A stretch of 64,000 bases of DNA from assembly GCF_900095705.1 (NCBI RefSeq), contig NZ_LT608324.1, positions 174,106 through 238,105 of the forward strand. The letters run 5' to 3'. This stretch comes from Fusobacterium massiliense. Lineage in GTDB: Bacteria > Fusobacteriota > Fusobacteriia > Fusobacteriales > Fusobacteriaceae. The notes beneath the pieces are model-generated. The model saw only the letters and a list, made by a program, of their open reading frames with translations, was not told where the DNA came from and did no database searches. This document shows, piece by piece, positions 9,018 through 16,972 of this stretch. A program made the translations under genes and the position numbers. Every line of letters starts with the position of its first letter. Position 1 is the stretch's first letter.

Positions 9018-9619
9018 ATCTCCACCTCATATAATTTTATCCAAGTTTCACTTTTCTTTCTTATTCTTTGAATTGCATTATCTATACTTTTTAAATCTTT
9101 TTCTAAAATCTTTGCTATTTCTCTGTAAGAATAACCTTCTATTAAATAATTTAAAGTTTTCTTTTCAAATTTACTAAAATTTTCATTACTAAACTTTTTA
9201 AAATCTTTTATTTTTTCTTTTAAAAAGAAATTTTCTTCTGGGTTTTTTTCTTTTGAGACATATTCATCTAGTTTCAAATTATTATCTAAACTTTCACTAG
9301 TATCTTCGAACTCTCTCAGGGATTCATTCAAAAGTATATGTTTTTGCCTGTTAGCTTTTTTTATAGCTGTTATCATTTGACGTCTAACACATAAATTTGC
9401 AAAATTATTAAAAGGAATATTTTTACTTTCATCATATAATTTTATAGCTTTTAAAAGTCCTAATAAACCTTCCTGTTTTAAATCATCTTGCTCTGCTCCG
9501 ATTAAATAGTACTTATTAGCATTGAAAGATAAAATTTTTGAATATTCCTCCAATATCACATTTATAGCATCTGAATCTCCAGCCTTAGCTTTTTTTAAAA
9601 GAATATTTAAATTATTCAT
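9014..9619 (-). CDS. Sigma-70 family RNA polymerase sigma factor (SigH-like)
   Basis: The 201-aa protein has a sigma region 2 (EQDDLKQEGLLGLLKAIKLY, then FNNFANLCVRRQMITAIKKA) and a C-terminal region 4 helix-turn-helix (LIEGYSYREIAKILEKDLKS). The arrangement resembles SigH of low-GC bacteria, which also often lies beside rlmB. No anti-sigma gene is adjacent. It begins 9 bases after rlmB and overlaps leuS by 4 bases. The regulon cannot be judged from this window. Confidence 0.88.
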   Translation of the reverse strand: MNNLNILLKKAKAGDSDAINVILEEYSKILSFNANKYYLIGAEQDDLKQEGLLGLLKAIKLYDESKNIPFNNFANLCVRRQMITAIKKANRQKHILLNESLREFEDTSESLDNNLKLDEYVSKEKNPEENFFLKEKIKDFKKFSNENFSKFEKKTLNYLIEGYSYREIAKILEKDLKSIDNAIQRIRKKSETWIKLYEVEI

Positions 9620-9628
9620 TTTTCTCCT

Positions 9629-10333
9629 TTAGATATTTACGATTCTTGAAAGCAATATTCCTGTTGCAACAGATACATTCAAAGAGTTTATTTTTCCATA
9701 CATAGGAATTTTTATAAGTTTATCACAGTGTTCTCTCACTTTCTTTCTTATTCCATTCCCTTCATTTCCTAAAACCAAAGCAACCTTATCTGGATATTTT
9801 TCTGTATTGTAATCAATGTTAGCTTCTCCAGCTGCTCCATAAACCCAATATCCTATCTTTTTTAACTTATTAATTGTATCAGAAAGATTTGTAACCTTAG
9901 CTATATCAACATATTCAATAGCTCCTGTTGAAGTTTTCACAACAGTCTCATTAATTCTAACTGAATTTCTTTCAGGAATTATTATTAAATCTACTTTAAA
10001 AACTTCTGCACTTCTTATTATTGCACCAAAATTTCTAGGGTCTTGTATTTCATCCAAAATTAAAATTAAAGACTTATCTTTCTTTAGAATATTCTCATAT
10101 ACTTCATCAAATTCTTTATAGTATTCAAAGTTACTTATATAAACAGCAACACCTTGAGAATTTTCTATCTTTTTTCCTGTATAAAATATTTTTATATTTC
10201 TCTTAGAAGCTAAATCTTTTAATTTTTGTATGTGTTCTCCCTTTACTCCGTTATATAATTCTAATTTTTCTATATTTTTTTCTTTATTCAATAATGCTTC
10301 TGTTACTGGGTTAATTCCAATTATTCTTTCCAT
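9629..10333 (-). CDS. rlmB: 23S rRNA 2'-O-methyltransferase, SpoU/TrmH family (RlmB-like)
   Basis: SPOUT-fold methyltransferase. The three C-terminal signature motifs are present: ILDEIQDPRNFGAIIRSAEV, LVLGNEGNGI, and the knot IPMYGKINSLNVSVATGILL. The N-terminal 70 residues form the small substrate-binding domain (GINPVTEAL start). By family it would methylate G2251 of 23S rRNA; closely related paralogues modify other sites. The 234-aa length fits. It sits between murA (7-base gap) and the sigma factor. Confidence 0.92.
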   Translation of the reverse strand: MERIIGINPVTEALLNKEKNIEKLELYNGVKGEHIQKLKDLASKRNIKIFYTGKKIENSQGVAVYISNFEYYKEFDEVYENILKKDKSLILILDEIQDPRNFGAIIRSAEVFKVDLIIIPERNSVRINETVVKTSTGAIEYVDIAKVTNLSDTINKLKKIGYWVYGAAGEANIDYNTEKYPDKVALVLGNEGNGIRKKVREHCDKLIKIPMYGKINSLNVSVATGILLSRIVNI

Positions 10334-10340
10334 TTTTCAC

Positions 10341-11612
10341 CTAAGCCTCTAATTTTATTCTTTCAATATCTGCTCCCAAAGCTCTAAACTTTTCTTCAAA
10401 GTTTTCATAACCTCTATCAACATGATAAATTCTATTAACTATACTTTGTCCATTTGCTTTTAAGGCAGCTAATATTAATGAAGCTCCTGCTCTTAAGTCA
10501 CTTGCCATAACTTCTGCCGATGAAAAATTTTCTACTCCATAGATTTTAGCTGTTGAAGAATCTACTTCTATTTTTGCTCCCATTCTATTAAGTTCTGGAA
10601 CATGCATAAATCTATTTTCAAATATTGTTTCTTTTATTTCACTAACACCTTTTACTAAAGACATAAGTGTCATTATTGGAGATTGTAAATCTGTTGGGAA
10701 ACCAGGATGAGGCATTGTTGTTATCTTAATTGGTTTTAAATCACTTAATTTTGATAACACTTCTAATTTATTTCCTTCAATTTTAAATTTAGCTCCCATT
10801 TCCTCTAGTTTCAATAAGAAACTAGATATATGTTCCGGAACAACACCTTCTACTGTTATACTTCCATCAAATAATATAGAAGCTATAATATAAGTTCCTG
10901 CAACTATTCTATCTGGAATAATACTATATTCACAGGCAGTTAATTTTTCAACACCTTCTATTTCTATTCTACTTCTTCCAGCACCACTTATTTTTGCTCC
11001 CATTTTTATTAAGAAATTACATAAATCAACTATTTCTGGTTCTTTAGCCGCATTTTCTAATATTGTTTTTCCTTTAGCTTTTACAGCTGCCATTATTATA
11101 TTTTCTGTTGCTCCAACACTGGGAAAATCAAGAACTATATTAGAACCTATAAGACCATTCTCAGCATTAGCTTCAACATATCCATGTTCTATGTTAATTT
11201 TAGCTCCCAATGCTTCAAAACCTTTCAAATGTAAATCAACAGGTCTTGCTCCAATAGCACAACCTCCTGGTAAAGCTACCTTTCCTTTATTTTCTATTGC
11301 AAGCATTCCTCCCATAACTAAAAATGAAGCTCTCATCTTTTTTACAAGCTCATAACTTGCTTCAGCACTAGTTAATCCATTGTTTATTATTTTATATGAA
11401 TTTTTATCTATTTTTTCTACTTGTAGCCCTAAGCTTTCCAACAGTGCAACTAAAGTTCTTATATCCCTTAAATCAGGAACATTTTTTAAAACATAAGTTC
11501 CTTTTTCAACCAAAGTTGCTATCATAATTGGAAGCGTTGAGTTTTTTGACCCATCTACAACCAAATTTCCTTCTATTTTTTTTCCACCTACTATTTTAAA
11601 TGCTTCAACCAT
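10341..11612 (-). CDS. murA: UDP-N-acetylglucosamine 1-carboxyvinyltransferase
   Basis: It catalyses the first committed step of peptidoglycan synthesis, transferring enolpyruvate from PEP to UDP-GlcNAc. At 423 aa it is full length. Visible signatures are the N-terminal GSKNSTLPI and the catalytic-cysteine loop [16 protein letters not shown], where Cys is the fosfomycin target. Others are [15 protein letters not shown] and the C-terminal [13 protein letters not shown]. Cys is retained, so the enzyme should be fosfomycin-sensitive. It is the first gene of the murA-rlmB-sigma-leuS run. Confidence 0.97.
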   Translation of the reverse strand: MVEAFKIVGGKKIEGNLVVDGSKNSTLPIMIATLVEKGTYVLKNVPDLRDIRTLVALLESLGLQVEKIDKNSYKIINNGLTSAEASYELVKKMRASFLVMGGMLAIENKGKVALPGGCAIGARPVDLHLKGFEALGAKINIEHGYVEANAENGLIGSNIVLDFPSVGATENIIMAAVKAKGKTILENAAKEPEIVDLCNFLIKMGAKISGAGRSRIEIEGVEKLTACEYSIIPDRIVAGTYIIASILFDGSITVEGVVPEHISSFLLKLEEMGAKFKIEGNKLEVLSKLSDLKPIKITTMPHPGFPTDLQSPIMTLMSLVKGVSEIKETIFENRFMHVPELNRMGAKIEVDSSTAKIYGVENFSSAEVMASDLRAGASLILAALKANGQSIVNRIYHVDRGYENFEEKFRALGADIERIKLEA

Positions 11613-11689
11613 TTTTCTCTCCTAATCTTTTTTGATATCTTAAAATTATAACATAAAAAACTAAATTTTTATATTTTTATTTAAATTTA

Positions 11690-12166
11690 TTATAAATGAA
11701 CTTTACAAGAAATAGTTGAAACTTCTATTTTAAAAACAGCCACTGACTCTAGCATATTTTCTTTAAATTCCCAATCTCTTTTTCCTGTGTTTTGAAACAT
11801 AATTTCCTTTAATGCTATTATTTTTTCACTATTATCATTTATAAAAGAAATTTGGCCAGTTCCCATAACAGAGGAGAATCTTTCAGAAAATTTACAAGCA
11901 ATATCACCTTCAATAAGCTTATGATTCGTATCTATTTCAAAAGATACTTTGTTTATTTTTTTTATTAAATCAATTTTTCTTCCTTCTTTTGCTCCATGAA
12001 AATAAAAAACTTTTTTTAATTTAGTATTAGAATATCCAAAATTTAATGGAACAATATATACTTCATCTTCTTCTTTGTCATAAAACCCTATCCTACAACA
12101 ATCAGCCATTCTAATTATTTCATCAATTTTATTTTCATCTATTACTTCCCTATCTTTTCTTCTCAT
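11690..12166 (-). CDS. Pyridoxamine 5'-phosphate oxidase-related flavoprotein (NimA-like)
   Basis: This is a split-barrel FMN-binding protein. ADCCRIGFYDKEEDEVYIVP and NFGYSN, then FYFHGAKEGRKIDLIKKIN, match the nitroimidazole-resistance/PPOX-like family, and KWHL-type ending (SCKVHL) also fits. I place the start at the ATG at 12166 (MRRKDRE), because GGAGGTTTTT sits directly in front of it; an upstream ATG at 12178 overlaps that ribosome site. The protein is then 158 aa. The substrate is unknown. Confidence 0.85.
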   Translation of the reverse strand: MRRKDREVIDENKIDEIIRMADCCRIGFYDKEEDEVYIVPLNFGYSNTKLKKVFYFHGAKEGRKIDLIKKINKVSFEIDTNHKLIEGDIACKFSERFSSVMGTGQISFINDNSEKIIALKEIMFQNTGKRDWEFKENMLESVAVFKIEVSTISCKVHL

Positions 12167-12259
12167 AAAAACCTCCATAAAAAAATCATATATATATATT
12201 ATAAATTTTTTCCTTATTTTTCAAGCTAAAAAAAATTTTTTATTTTTTTAAACAAATAC

Positions 12260-12288
12260 TTGACATTCTATACAAAACACGATATAAT
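12260..12288 (+). promoter_or_regulatory. Perfect consensus promoter of the tRNA cluster
   Basis: TTGACA (12260-12265) and TATAAT (12283-12288) are separated by 17 bases. The first tRNA begins 22 bases after the -10 box. Confidence 0.9.
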
Positions 12289-12310
12289 TGACAATGTATC
12301 AAATATAAGT

Positions 12311-12387
12311 CGGAATATAGCGCAGTCCGGTAGCGCACCTGCCTTGGGAGCAGGGGGCCGCAAGTTCGAATCTTGCTATTCCGACCA
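12311..12387 (+). tRNA. tRNA-Pro (anticodon TGG)
   Basis: The acceptor CGGAATA pairs with TATTCCG, the anticodon loop is CTTGGGA, the T arm holds TTCGAAT, and CCA is encoded. Confidence 0.96.
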
Positions 12388-12394
12388 TTGAAGT

Positions 12395-12470
<76 letters not shown>

Positions 12471-12477
12471 ATATAAT

Positions 12478-12554
12478 GGTGATTGTAGTTCAGTTGGTAG
12501 AGCGCCAGTTTGTGGCACTGGTTGTCGCGGGTTCGAGTCCCGTCAATCACCCCA
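12478..12554 (+). tRNA. tRNA-His (anticodon GTG)
   Basis: The extra G(-1) faces C73, the acceptor GTGATTG pairs with CAATCAC, the anticodon loop is TTGTGGC, and CCA is encoded. Confidence 0.96.
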
Positions 12555-12558
12555 TTAT

Positions 12559-12634
12559 GCGTCATTAGCTCAGTTGGTAGAGCACACGACTTTTAATCGT
12601 GTTGTCACAAGTTCAAATCTTGTATGACGCACCA
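12559..12634 (+). tRNA. tRNA-Lys (anticodon TTT)
   Basis: The acceptor GCGTCAT pairs with ATGACGC, the anticodon loop is CTTTTAA, the T loop is TTCAAAT, and CCA is encoded. Confidence 0.96.
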
Positions 12635-12656
12635 TTTTTTTATAATAGACTTTTTT

Positions 12657-12740
12657 GCGGGGATGGCGGAATTGGCAGACGCGCTAGACTTAGGATCTAG
12701 TGTCTTAGACGTGAGAGTTCAAGTCTCTCTCTCCGCACCA
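12657..12740 (+). tRNA. tRNA-Leu (anticodon TAG)
   Basis: This is an 84-nt class II tRNA with a long variable arm. The acceptor GCGGGGA pairs with TCTCCGC with one wobble, the anticodon loop is CTTAGGA, and CCA is encoded. Confidence 0.95.
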
Positions 12741-12751
12741 TCTTATTTTAT

Positions 12752-12826
12752 TGGGGTGTCGCCAAGCGGTAAGGCAACGGACTTTGACTCCGTTATGCGT
12801 TGGTTCGAATCCAGCCACCCCAGCCA
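12752..12826 (+). tRNA. tRNA-Gln (anticodon TTG)
   Basis: The acceptor TGGGGTG pairs with CACCCCA, the anticodon loop is CTTTGAC, the T loop is TTCGAAT, and GCCA is at the end. Confidence 0.95.
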
Positions 12827-12842
12827 TATATAAACTAAAATC

Positions 12843-12869
12843 ACTAGAGATATTTCTCTAGTTTTTTTA
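12843..12869 (+). terminator. Intrinsic terminator of the tRNA cluster
   Basis: ACTAGAGA and TCTCTAGT form the stem, followed by a run of T. It lies 17 bases after tRNA-Gln and just before the nitroreductase gene. Confidence 0.85.
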
Positions 12870-12896
12870 ATATATTACTTTTATTAAGGAGCTTTT

Positions 12897-13472
12897 ATGA
12901 TTATTGAAAATATTAAAAGAACTCGTTCACATAGAAAATTCTCTGAAAAAGAAATAAAAAGTAATGAGATTCTACAAATAATAGAAGGAGCAAGATTTAC
13001 AGCTTCTGCTAAAAATTCTCAAATTCTAAGATATTCATACACTACAGATCAGGAAAAATGTAAAAAATTATTCTCATCTATTTCTTTAGGAGGACTATTA
13101 AAATTAGAAGACAAGCCAATTTTTGAAGAAAGACCTAAGGCATATATATTAATAGCCATCGAAAAAAATACTACCATTTCTGAATCAATGCTATACTTTG
13201 ATATAGGGATGGCTAGTCAAAATATTCTTTTAATTGCAAATGATTTAGGATATGCTTCTTGTGTTGTAATGTCATATAATAAAAAAGAATTAGAAGAAAC
13301 TTTAGAATTACCAAACAATTACGATTCTAAAGCTCTTATAGTCTTAGGAGAGGCTAAAGACGATGTAATCTTGATAAATGCTAAAAATACAAAAGATACA
13401 AGATATTACATTGAAAACAAAAAACATTATGTACCCAAATTAACTTTAGAACAAATACTTTTAAATAAATAA
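12897..13472 (+). CDS. Nitroreductase family protein
   Basis: A 191-aa FMN-dependent oxidoreductase. The N-terminal RTRSHRKFSEKEI is the nitroreductase flavin-binding start. FDIGMASQNILLIANDLGYA and the ALIVLGEAKDD strand fit the family core. The usual substrates (nitro compounds, quinones, flavins) are known for the family only. AAGGAGCTTTT precedes the ATG. It is followed by birA and mnmA on the same strand, probably one transcript. Confidence 0.9.
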   Translation: MIIENIKRTRSHRKFSEKEIKSNEILQIIEGARFTASAKNSQILRYSYTTDQEKCKKLFSSISLGGLLKLEDKPIFEERPKAYILIAIEKNTTISESMLYFDIGMASQNILLIANDLGYASCVVMSYNKKELEETLELPNNYDSKALIVLGEAKDDVILINAKNTKDTRYYIENKKHYVPKLTLEQILLNK

Positions 13473-13489
13473 TGGTTCTAGGAGGGAAT

Positions 13490-14197
13490 ATGAAATTTTT
13501 AAAATTTGATGAAATTGATTCAACTAATAATTATATGAAAGAACATATTAATGATTTCAATAACTATGATATAGTATCTGCAAAAACACAGACTACTGGT
13601 AGAGGTAGACGTGGGAATATTTGGCTTTCTCCAGAAGGTATGGCTCTTTTTAGTTTTTTATTAAAGCCAAATAAAAAAAAAGAAATTGAGGAATATACAA
13701 AATTACCTCTGTTAGCAGGAATTTCAACCCTTTCTGCTTTAAGAAAATTTAAGGAAGATGTTTTTTCTTTTAAATGGACCAATGATGTATTTTATCAAAA
13801 TAAAAAAATATCTGGAATCTTAGTCGAAAAAATAGATAAAGCATTTATTATAGGTATTGGTATTAATATAAACAATAAAATTCCAGAAGAAATCAAGGAT
13901 ATTGCTACTTCTTTAGGAGAACAATATGATATTGATAAAATTATATTAACCGTTGTAGAAGAATTTGCTAAATATTATGAAAAATTTGAAAACGGGAAAT
14001 GGGCTGAAATATTAGATGAAATAAATAAATATAATTTTTTAAAAAACAAAAAAATAAAGGTTGATGTTAGAGGAAAAATTTTTTCTGGAATAGCCAAAAA
14101 TATTGCTGAAGATGGAAGATTGGAAATTCTAATTGAGGGAGATTTAAAACTATTTAATGTTGGCGAAATAAGAATAGAAAAGGATTTTTTAATATGA
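13490..14197 (+). CDS. birA: Biotin--[acetyl-CoA-carboxylase] ligase (short form)
   Basis: It attaches biotin to a carboxylase/decarboxylase carrier lysine. Motifs present are FDEIDSTNNYM, TGRGRRGNIWLSPEG (the biotinyl-AMP loop) and FKWTNDVFYQNKKISGILVE. There is no N-terminal helix-turn-helix, so this is a non-regulatory type. I start at the ATG at 13490 because AGGAGGGAAT lies right before it; a longer frame begins at 13472. The stop overlaps mnmA by 4 bases. Confidence 0.93.
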   Translation: MKFLKFDEIDSTNNYMKEHINDFNNYDIVSAKTQTTGRGRRGNIWLSPEGMALFSFLLKPNKKKEIEEYTKLPLLAGISTLSALRKFKEDVFSFKWTNDVFYQNKKISGILVEKIDKAFIIGIGININNKIPEEIKDIATSLGEQYDIDKIILTVVEEFAKYYEKFENGKWAEILDEINKYNFLKNKKIKVDVRGKIFSGIAKNIAEDGRLEILIEGDLKLFNVGEIRIEKDFLI

Positions 14198-15177
14198 TTA
14201 AAAAAGTAGTAATCGGTATGAGTGGAGGTGTTGATTCTTCTGTTGCTGCATATCTACTAAAAAAAGAAGGGTATGAAGTAATAGGAGTAACATTAAATCA
14301 GCACTTAGAAGAATTTTCAAAGGATATTGAAGATGCTAAAAACGTATGCAATAAACTAGGTATTATTCATGAAGTTGTAAATATTAGAGAAAACTTTGAA
14401 AATATTGTAATAAAATATTTTTTAGATGGTTATAAAGCTGGTATTACTCCATCTCCTTGTGTTATTTGTGATGATGAAATTAAGTTTAAAATCTTATTCG
14501 ATATTGCTGAAAAATATAAGGCAGATTTTATTGCAACAGGCCATTATAGTTCTGTTGAATACTCAGAAAAATTCTCTGAGTATCTACTAAAATCTGTCCA
14601 TTCAATAATAAAAGACCAGTCTTATATGTTATATAGACTGAGCTCTGAAAAATTAAAAAGATTAATTTTTCCATTAAAAGATTATTCAAAACAAGAGATA
14701 AGAAAAATAGCTCTCAATATTGGACTTGAAGTTTTTGATAAAAAAGACAGTCAAGGAGTTTGTTTTGCTAAAGAAGGATATAAAAAATTTCTACAAGATA
14801 ATTTAAAAAATGAAATAAAAGTAGGAAATTATATCGATAAAAACGGTAATATACTTGGACAACACGAAGGCTATCAACTTTATACCATCGGTCAAAGAAG
14901 AGGACTAGGGATAAATCTCTCTAGACCTATTTTTATAACAGAAATTAAGCCTAAAACGAACGAAATTGTTTTGGGAGAATTTGATGAACTTTTTACCGAC
15001 ACCATTGAAATTAAAAATTTTAAATTATCAGTTGATTATAAAAAATTAGAAGATTTAGAATTATTAGCTAGACCTAGATTTTCTAGCTCTGGTTTTTATG
15101 GAAAATTATTATTTGAAAATGATAAATTATTTTTGGCTATTTGTCAAATAGTGTTGATGAAAAAGTTTAGACTATGA
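14194..15177 (+). CDS. mnmA: tRNA 2-thiouridine(34) synthase MnmA, C-terminus replaced by insertion-sequence sequence
   Basis: It thiolates U34 of Lys/Glu/Gln tRNAs. The P-loop GMSGGVDSS, the first catalytic Cys (SPCVICDD) and the second (SQGVCFA) are intact. The gene is cut after the codons for DKLF at about 15134. From 15135 the frame reads 13 to 14 residues of insertion-sequence end (AICQIVLMKKFRL) and stops at 15177. The original last 30 or so residues lie beyond the element at 16676-16777. Rejoining across one copy of the 8-base duplication restores a 344-aa frame ending VVGGGEIA. The truncated protein loses part of the C-terminal barrel; its activity is uncertain. Confidence 0.93.
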   Translation: MIKKVVIGMSGGVDSSVAAYLLKKEGYEVIGVTLNQHLEEFSKDIEDAKNVCNKLGIIHEVVNIRENFENIVIKYFLDGYKAGITPSPCVICDDEIKFKILFDIAEKYKADFIATGHYSSVEYSEKFSEYLLKSVHSIIKDQSYMLYRLSSEKLKRLIFPLKDYSKQEIRKIALNIGLEVFDKKDSQGVCFAKEGYKKFLQDNLKNEIKVGNYIDKNGNILGQHEGYQLYTIGQRRGLGINLSRPIFITEIKPKTNEIVLGEFDELFTDTIEIKNFKLSVDYKKLEDLELLARPRFSSSGFYGKLLFENDKLFLAICQIVLMKKFRL

Positions 15178-15189
15178 CTTAGCATAATT

Positions 15190-15232
15190 AAGAGAATTTT
15201 TGAGAATAAAAACTTGAAAATTCTCTTTTTTT
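15190..15232 (+). terminator. Terminator carried in the left end of the insertion sequence
   Basis: AGAGAATTTT and GAAAATTCTCT form the stem, followed by TTTTTTT. It is oriented to stop transcription entering from mnmA. Confidence 0.7.
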
Positions 15233-15265
15233 ATTGTTACTAAAATTCATTATTGCATAAAAAAA

Positions 15266-16552
15266 TTAGGCATTAATTGAAACAATTCCTTCTTGAATTA
15301 ATATACGCTTTTTAAAATTGCTAAATTTTGAATATCCAAATGCAGTTCTTTTTATTGATTTAATTTTATTATTTAAACCTTCTATTACTCCATTAGTAAT
15401 ATTAGTTTCAAACATATTTTTAATATATTCCATATATTTTTTAAGAGTTTTTAAAGCAACTCTCATTTTCTCAGAAATTTTTTCTTTACTTCCAAGATAT
15501 TTTTCTACTATTCCTTCAAATTTTTTAAAATTATTATGTTTAATTGCTTGGATAATATCTTGATATATATTAAAATTAATTTCTAATTCAGGTATTTTAT
15601 CAAGAATATAATCTACTTTATCTTTACTACTTAATTTGTACTTAAAACTTTGACAGTAGTATTTTATTTCGCAAAGGTCAGGGTAATATTTTAATAATAA
15701 CTTCCAAAATCTCTTTAATTTTCTTTTTAAAGAAGGATCTTGAATAGAGTTCATAATATATATTCTAGTTTGATTAAATGCTCTGTTAATAAGGTTAACA
15801 ATATGAAATTTATCTAAAACTATTTCTCCATTAGGAAAGATAGATTTAACTAAGCTAATATATGGAGCATACATATCCATACAAATATATTTCACATTAT
15901 TTTTAGATTTTAAAGAAAATCTAGAAAAATATTCTGTAAGAGAAGGAAGTCTTCTATCTTCCACTATATCGATAATGCTCTTACTTTGAAAGTCAGCAAA
16001 AACAAAAGACATAGCGCCATCAATATTTTTAACAGATTTAAATTCATCAATACAAATAGTTTCTGGTAAATGTTCTCTATTAACTTTAAAATTAGAATAG
16101 CAGGTATCCATAATTCTTTGCACAGAAGAGACGGAAATATTATATCTCTTAGCAATAGATGTAAGAGAAATATTTTTTTGAAGTTCAAGCGCGATAGTAT
16201 ATTTAAGATTATTAGATATACTAGAATTATTACTAACAACATTAGTGGAAGGTGAAAAAGTTTTTTTACAATCCTTACAAATATACCTTTGTATAGTAAG
16301 CTCAAGTTCAATATTGTAATTCTGGTAAGGAATATACCTAACTTTACGAATTCTTGAACCATTTTTAACAATATTTTTAGAGTTACAATGTGGACAAGCA
16401 CAGTGATTAGATTTAAGAAATCCTTTAAAAACTTTAATAAAGAAATCGTTTTTTTTAATAATTTGAAAATAGTTTTCTTCTGGAAAAGAAATATTATTAT
16501 CTTGAATATTTAAGATATTTTTGATAAAATCAGATGGAGACAATGAAATCAC
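15266..16552 (-). CDS. ISL3-family transposase
   Basis: A 428-aa DDE transposase. The N-terminal zinc-finger cysteines (CPHCNSKNIVKNGS, YICKDCKKTF) are followed by a helix-turn-helix (TSIAKRYNISVSSVQRIMD). The catalytic residues appear as CIDEFKSVKN, then DMYAPYI and LDKFHIV, and finally the Glu in GVIEGLNNKIKSIKR. The frame is uninterrupted and the ends and target duplication are perfect, so the copy looks recent and probably functional. Confidence 0.95.
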   Translation of the reverse strand: MISLSPSDFIKNILNIQDNNISFPEENYFQIIKKNDFFIKVFKGFLKSNHCACPHCNSKNIVKNGSRIRKVRYIPYQNYNIELELTIQRYICKDCKKTFSPSTNVVSNNSSISNNLKYTIALELQKNISLTSIAKRYNISVSSVQRIMDTCYSNFKVNREHLPETICIDEFKSVKNIDGAMSFVFADFQSKSIIDIVEDRRLPSLTEYFSRFSLKSKNNVKYICMDMYAPYISLVKSIFPNGEIVLDKFHIVNLINRAFNQTRIYIMNSIQDPSLKRKLKRFWKLLLKYYPDLCEIKYYCQSFKYKLSSKDKVDYILDKIPELEINFNIYQDIIQAIKHNNFKKFEGIVEKYLGSKEKISEKMRVALKTLKKYMEYIKNMFETNITNGVIEGLNNKIKSIKRTAFGYSKFSNFKKRILIQEGIVSINA

Positions 16553-16675
16553 TTCCTTTATGGTTATTTTGAGCGATTTAATTTTAACAGGAAAATTTCA
16601 TTGTCTCAATTTTTTTTTTATTAAAAAATGGCATTAATAGAAATTTTTTCTATCAACACCATTTAGTATACAACC

Positions 16676-16777
16676 TTATTTTTTAAATATAATAACAAGA
16701 ATGCTCATAATGCTAAAGGGCAACATGTCGTATTTTTCTACGATAACTTTGTTGTTGGAGGTGGAGAAATAGCCTAG
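16676..16777 (+). pseudogene. mnmA: Separated 3' end of mnmA
   Basis: Read in frame from the TTA at 16676, the sequence gives AKGQHVVFFYDNFVVGGGEI and a TAG at 16775-16777. This is the usual C-terminal end of MnmA. It has no start codon of its own and is cut off from the main gene by the insertion sequence. Confidence 0.9.
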
Positions 16778-16796
16778 TATGCTTTAAGGATTTTTT

Positions 16797-16944
16797 TGAT
16801 TTTTTAATTTATATTTTCCTATGCAACAAATAAAGTCTCTGACGTCCGTATTAGTTTGAAGAGCCTGTGTTTATTGAGCTCGTAGAACTCATACGGCTGT
16901 CAAGAGACTAATTTTGGTTATTTAATTTTATACTTTCCTATACA
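16797..16944 (+). repeat. Dispersed palindromic-core repeat, copy 4 (core reversed), with an extra tail in front
   Basis: The core at 16833-16909 reads AAAGTCTCTGACGTCCGTAT through GGCTGTCAAGAGACT, followed by TTATTTAATTTTATACTTTC. A second tail-like sequence (TTTTTAATTTATATTTTCCT) precedes the core at 16801-16820, so the core is flanked by tails on both sides. Confidence 0.88.
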
Positions 16945-16947
16945 ATA

Positions 16948-16972
16948 AGAAAAGAGGGTTTCCCCTCTTTTT
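16948..16972 (-). terminator. Intrinsic terminator of rny
   Basis: On the minus strand AAGAGGGG, GAAA, CCCTCTTTTC forms a tight hairpin with a T run. It overlaps the last codons and stop of rny. Confidence 0.8.

Larger units (their letters stand above)
15135..16675 (-). mobile_element. ISL3-family insertion sequence, complete, inserted in mnmA
   Basis: The left end begins GGCTATTTGTCAAATAGTGT. The right end, read inward on the other strand, begins GGTTGTATACTAAATGGTGT. They share the AAATxGTGTTGAT block, the inverted repeats. An identical 8-base target duplication TTATTTTT flanks it (15127-15134 and 16676-16683), the size usual for ISL3. One intact transposase gene lies inside on the minus strand. 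A plus-strand terminator hairpin lies just inside the left end. Confidence 0.93.

Noticed and set aside
15318..16401. Additional frames inside the insertion sequence
   Set aside because: They overlap the intact transposase gene in other frames or on the opposite strand, without ribosome sites.
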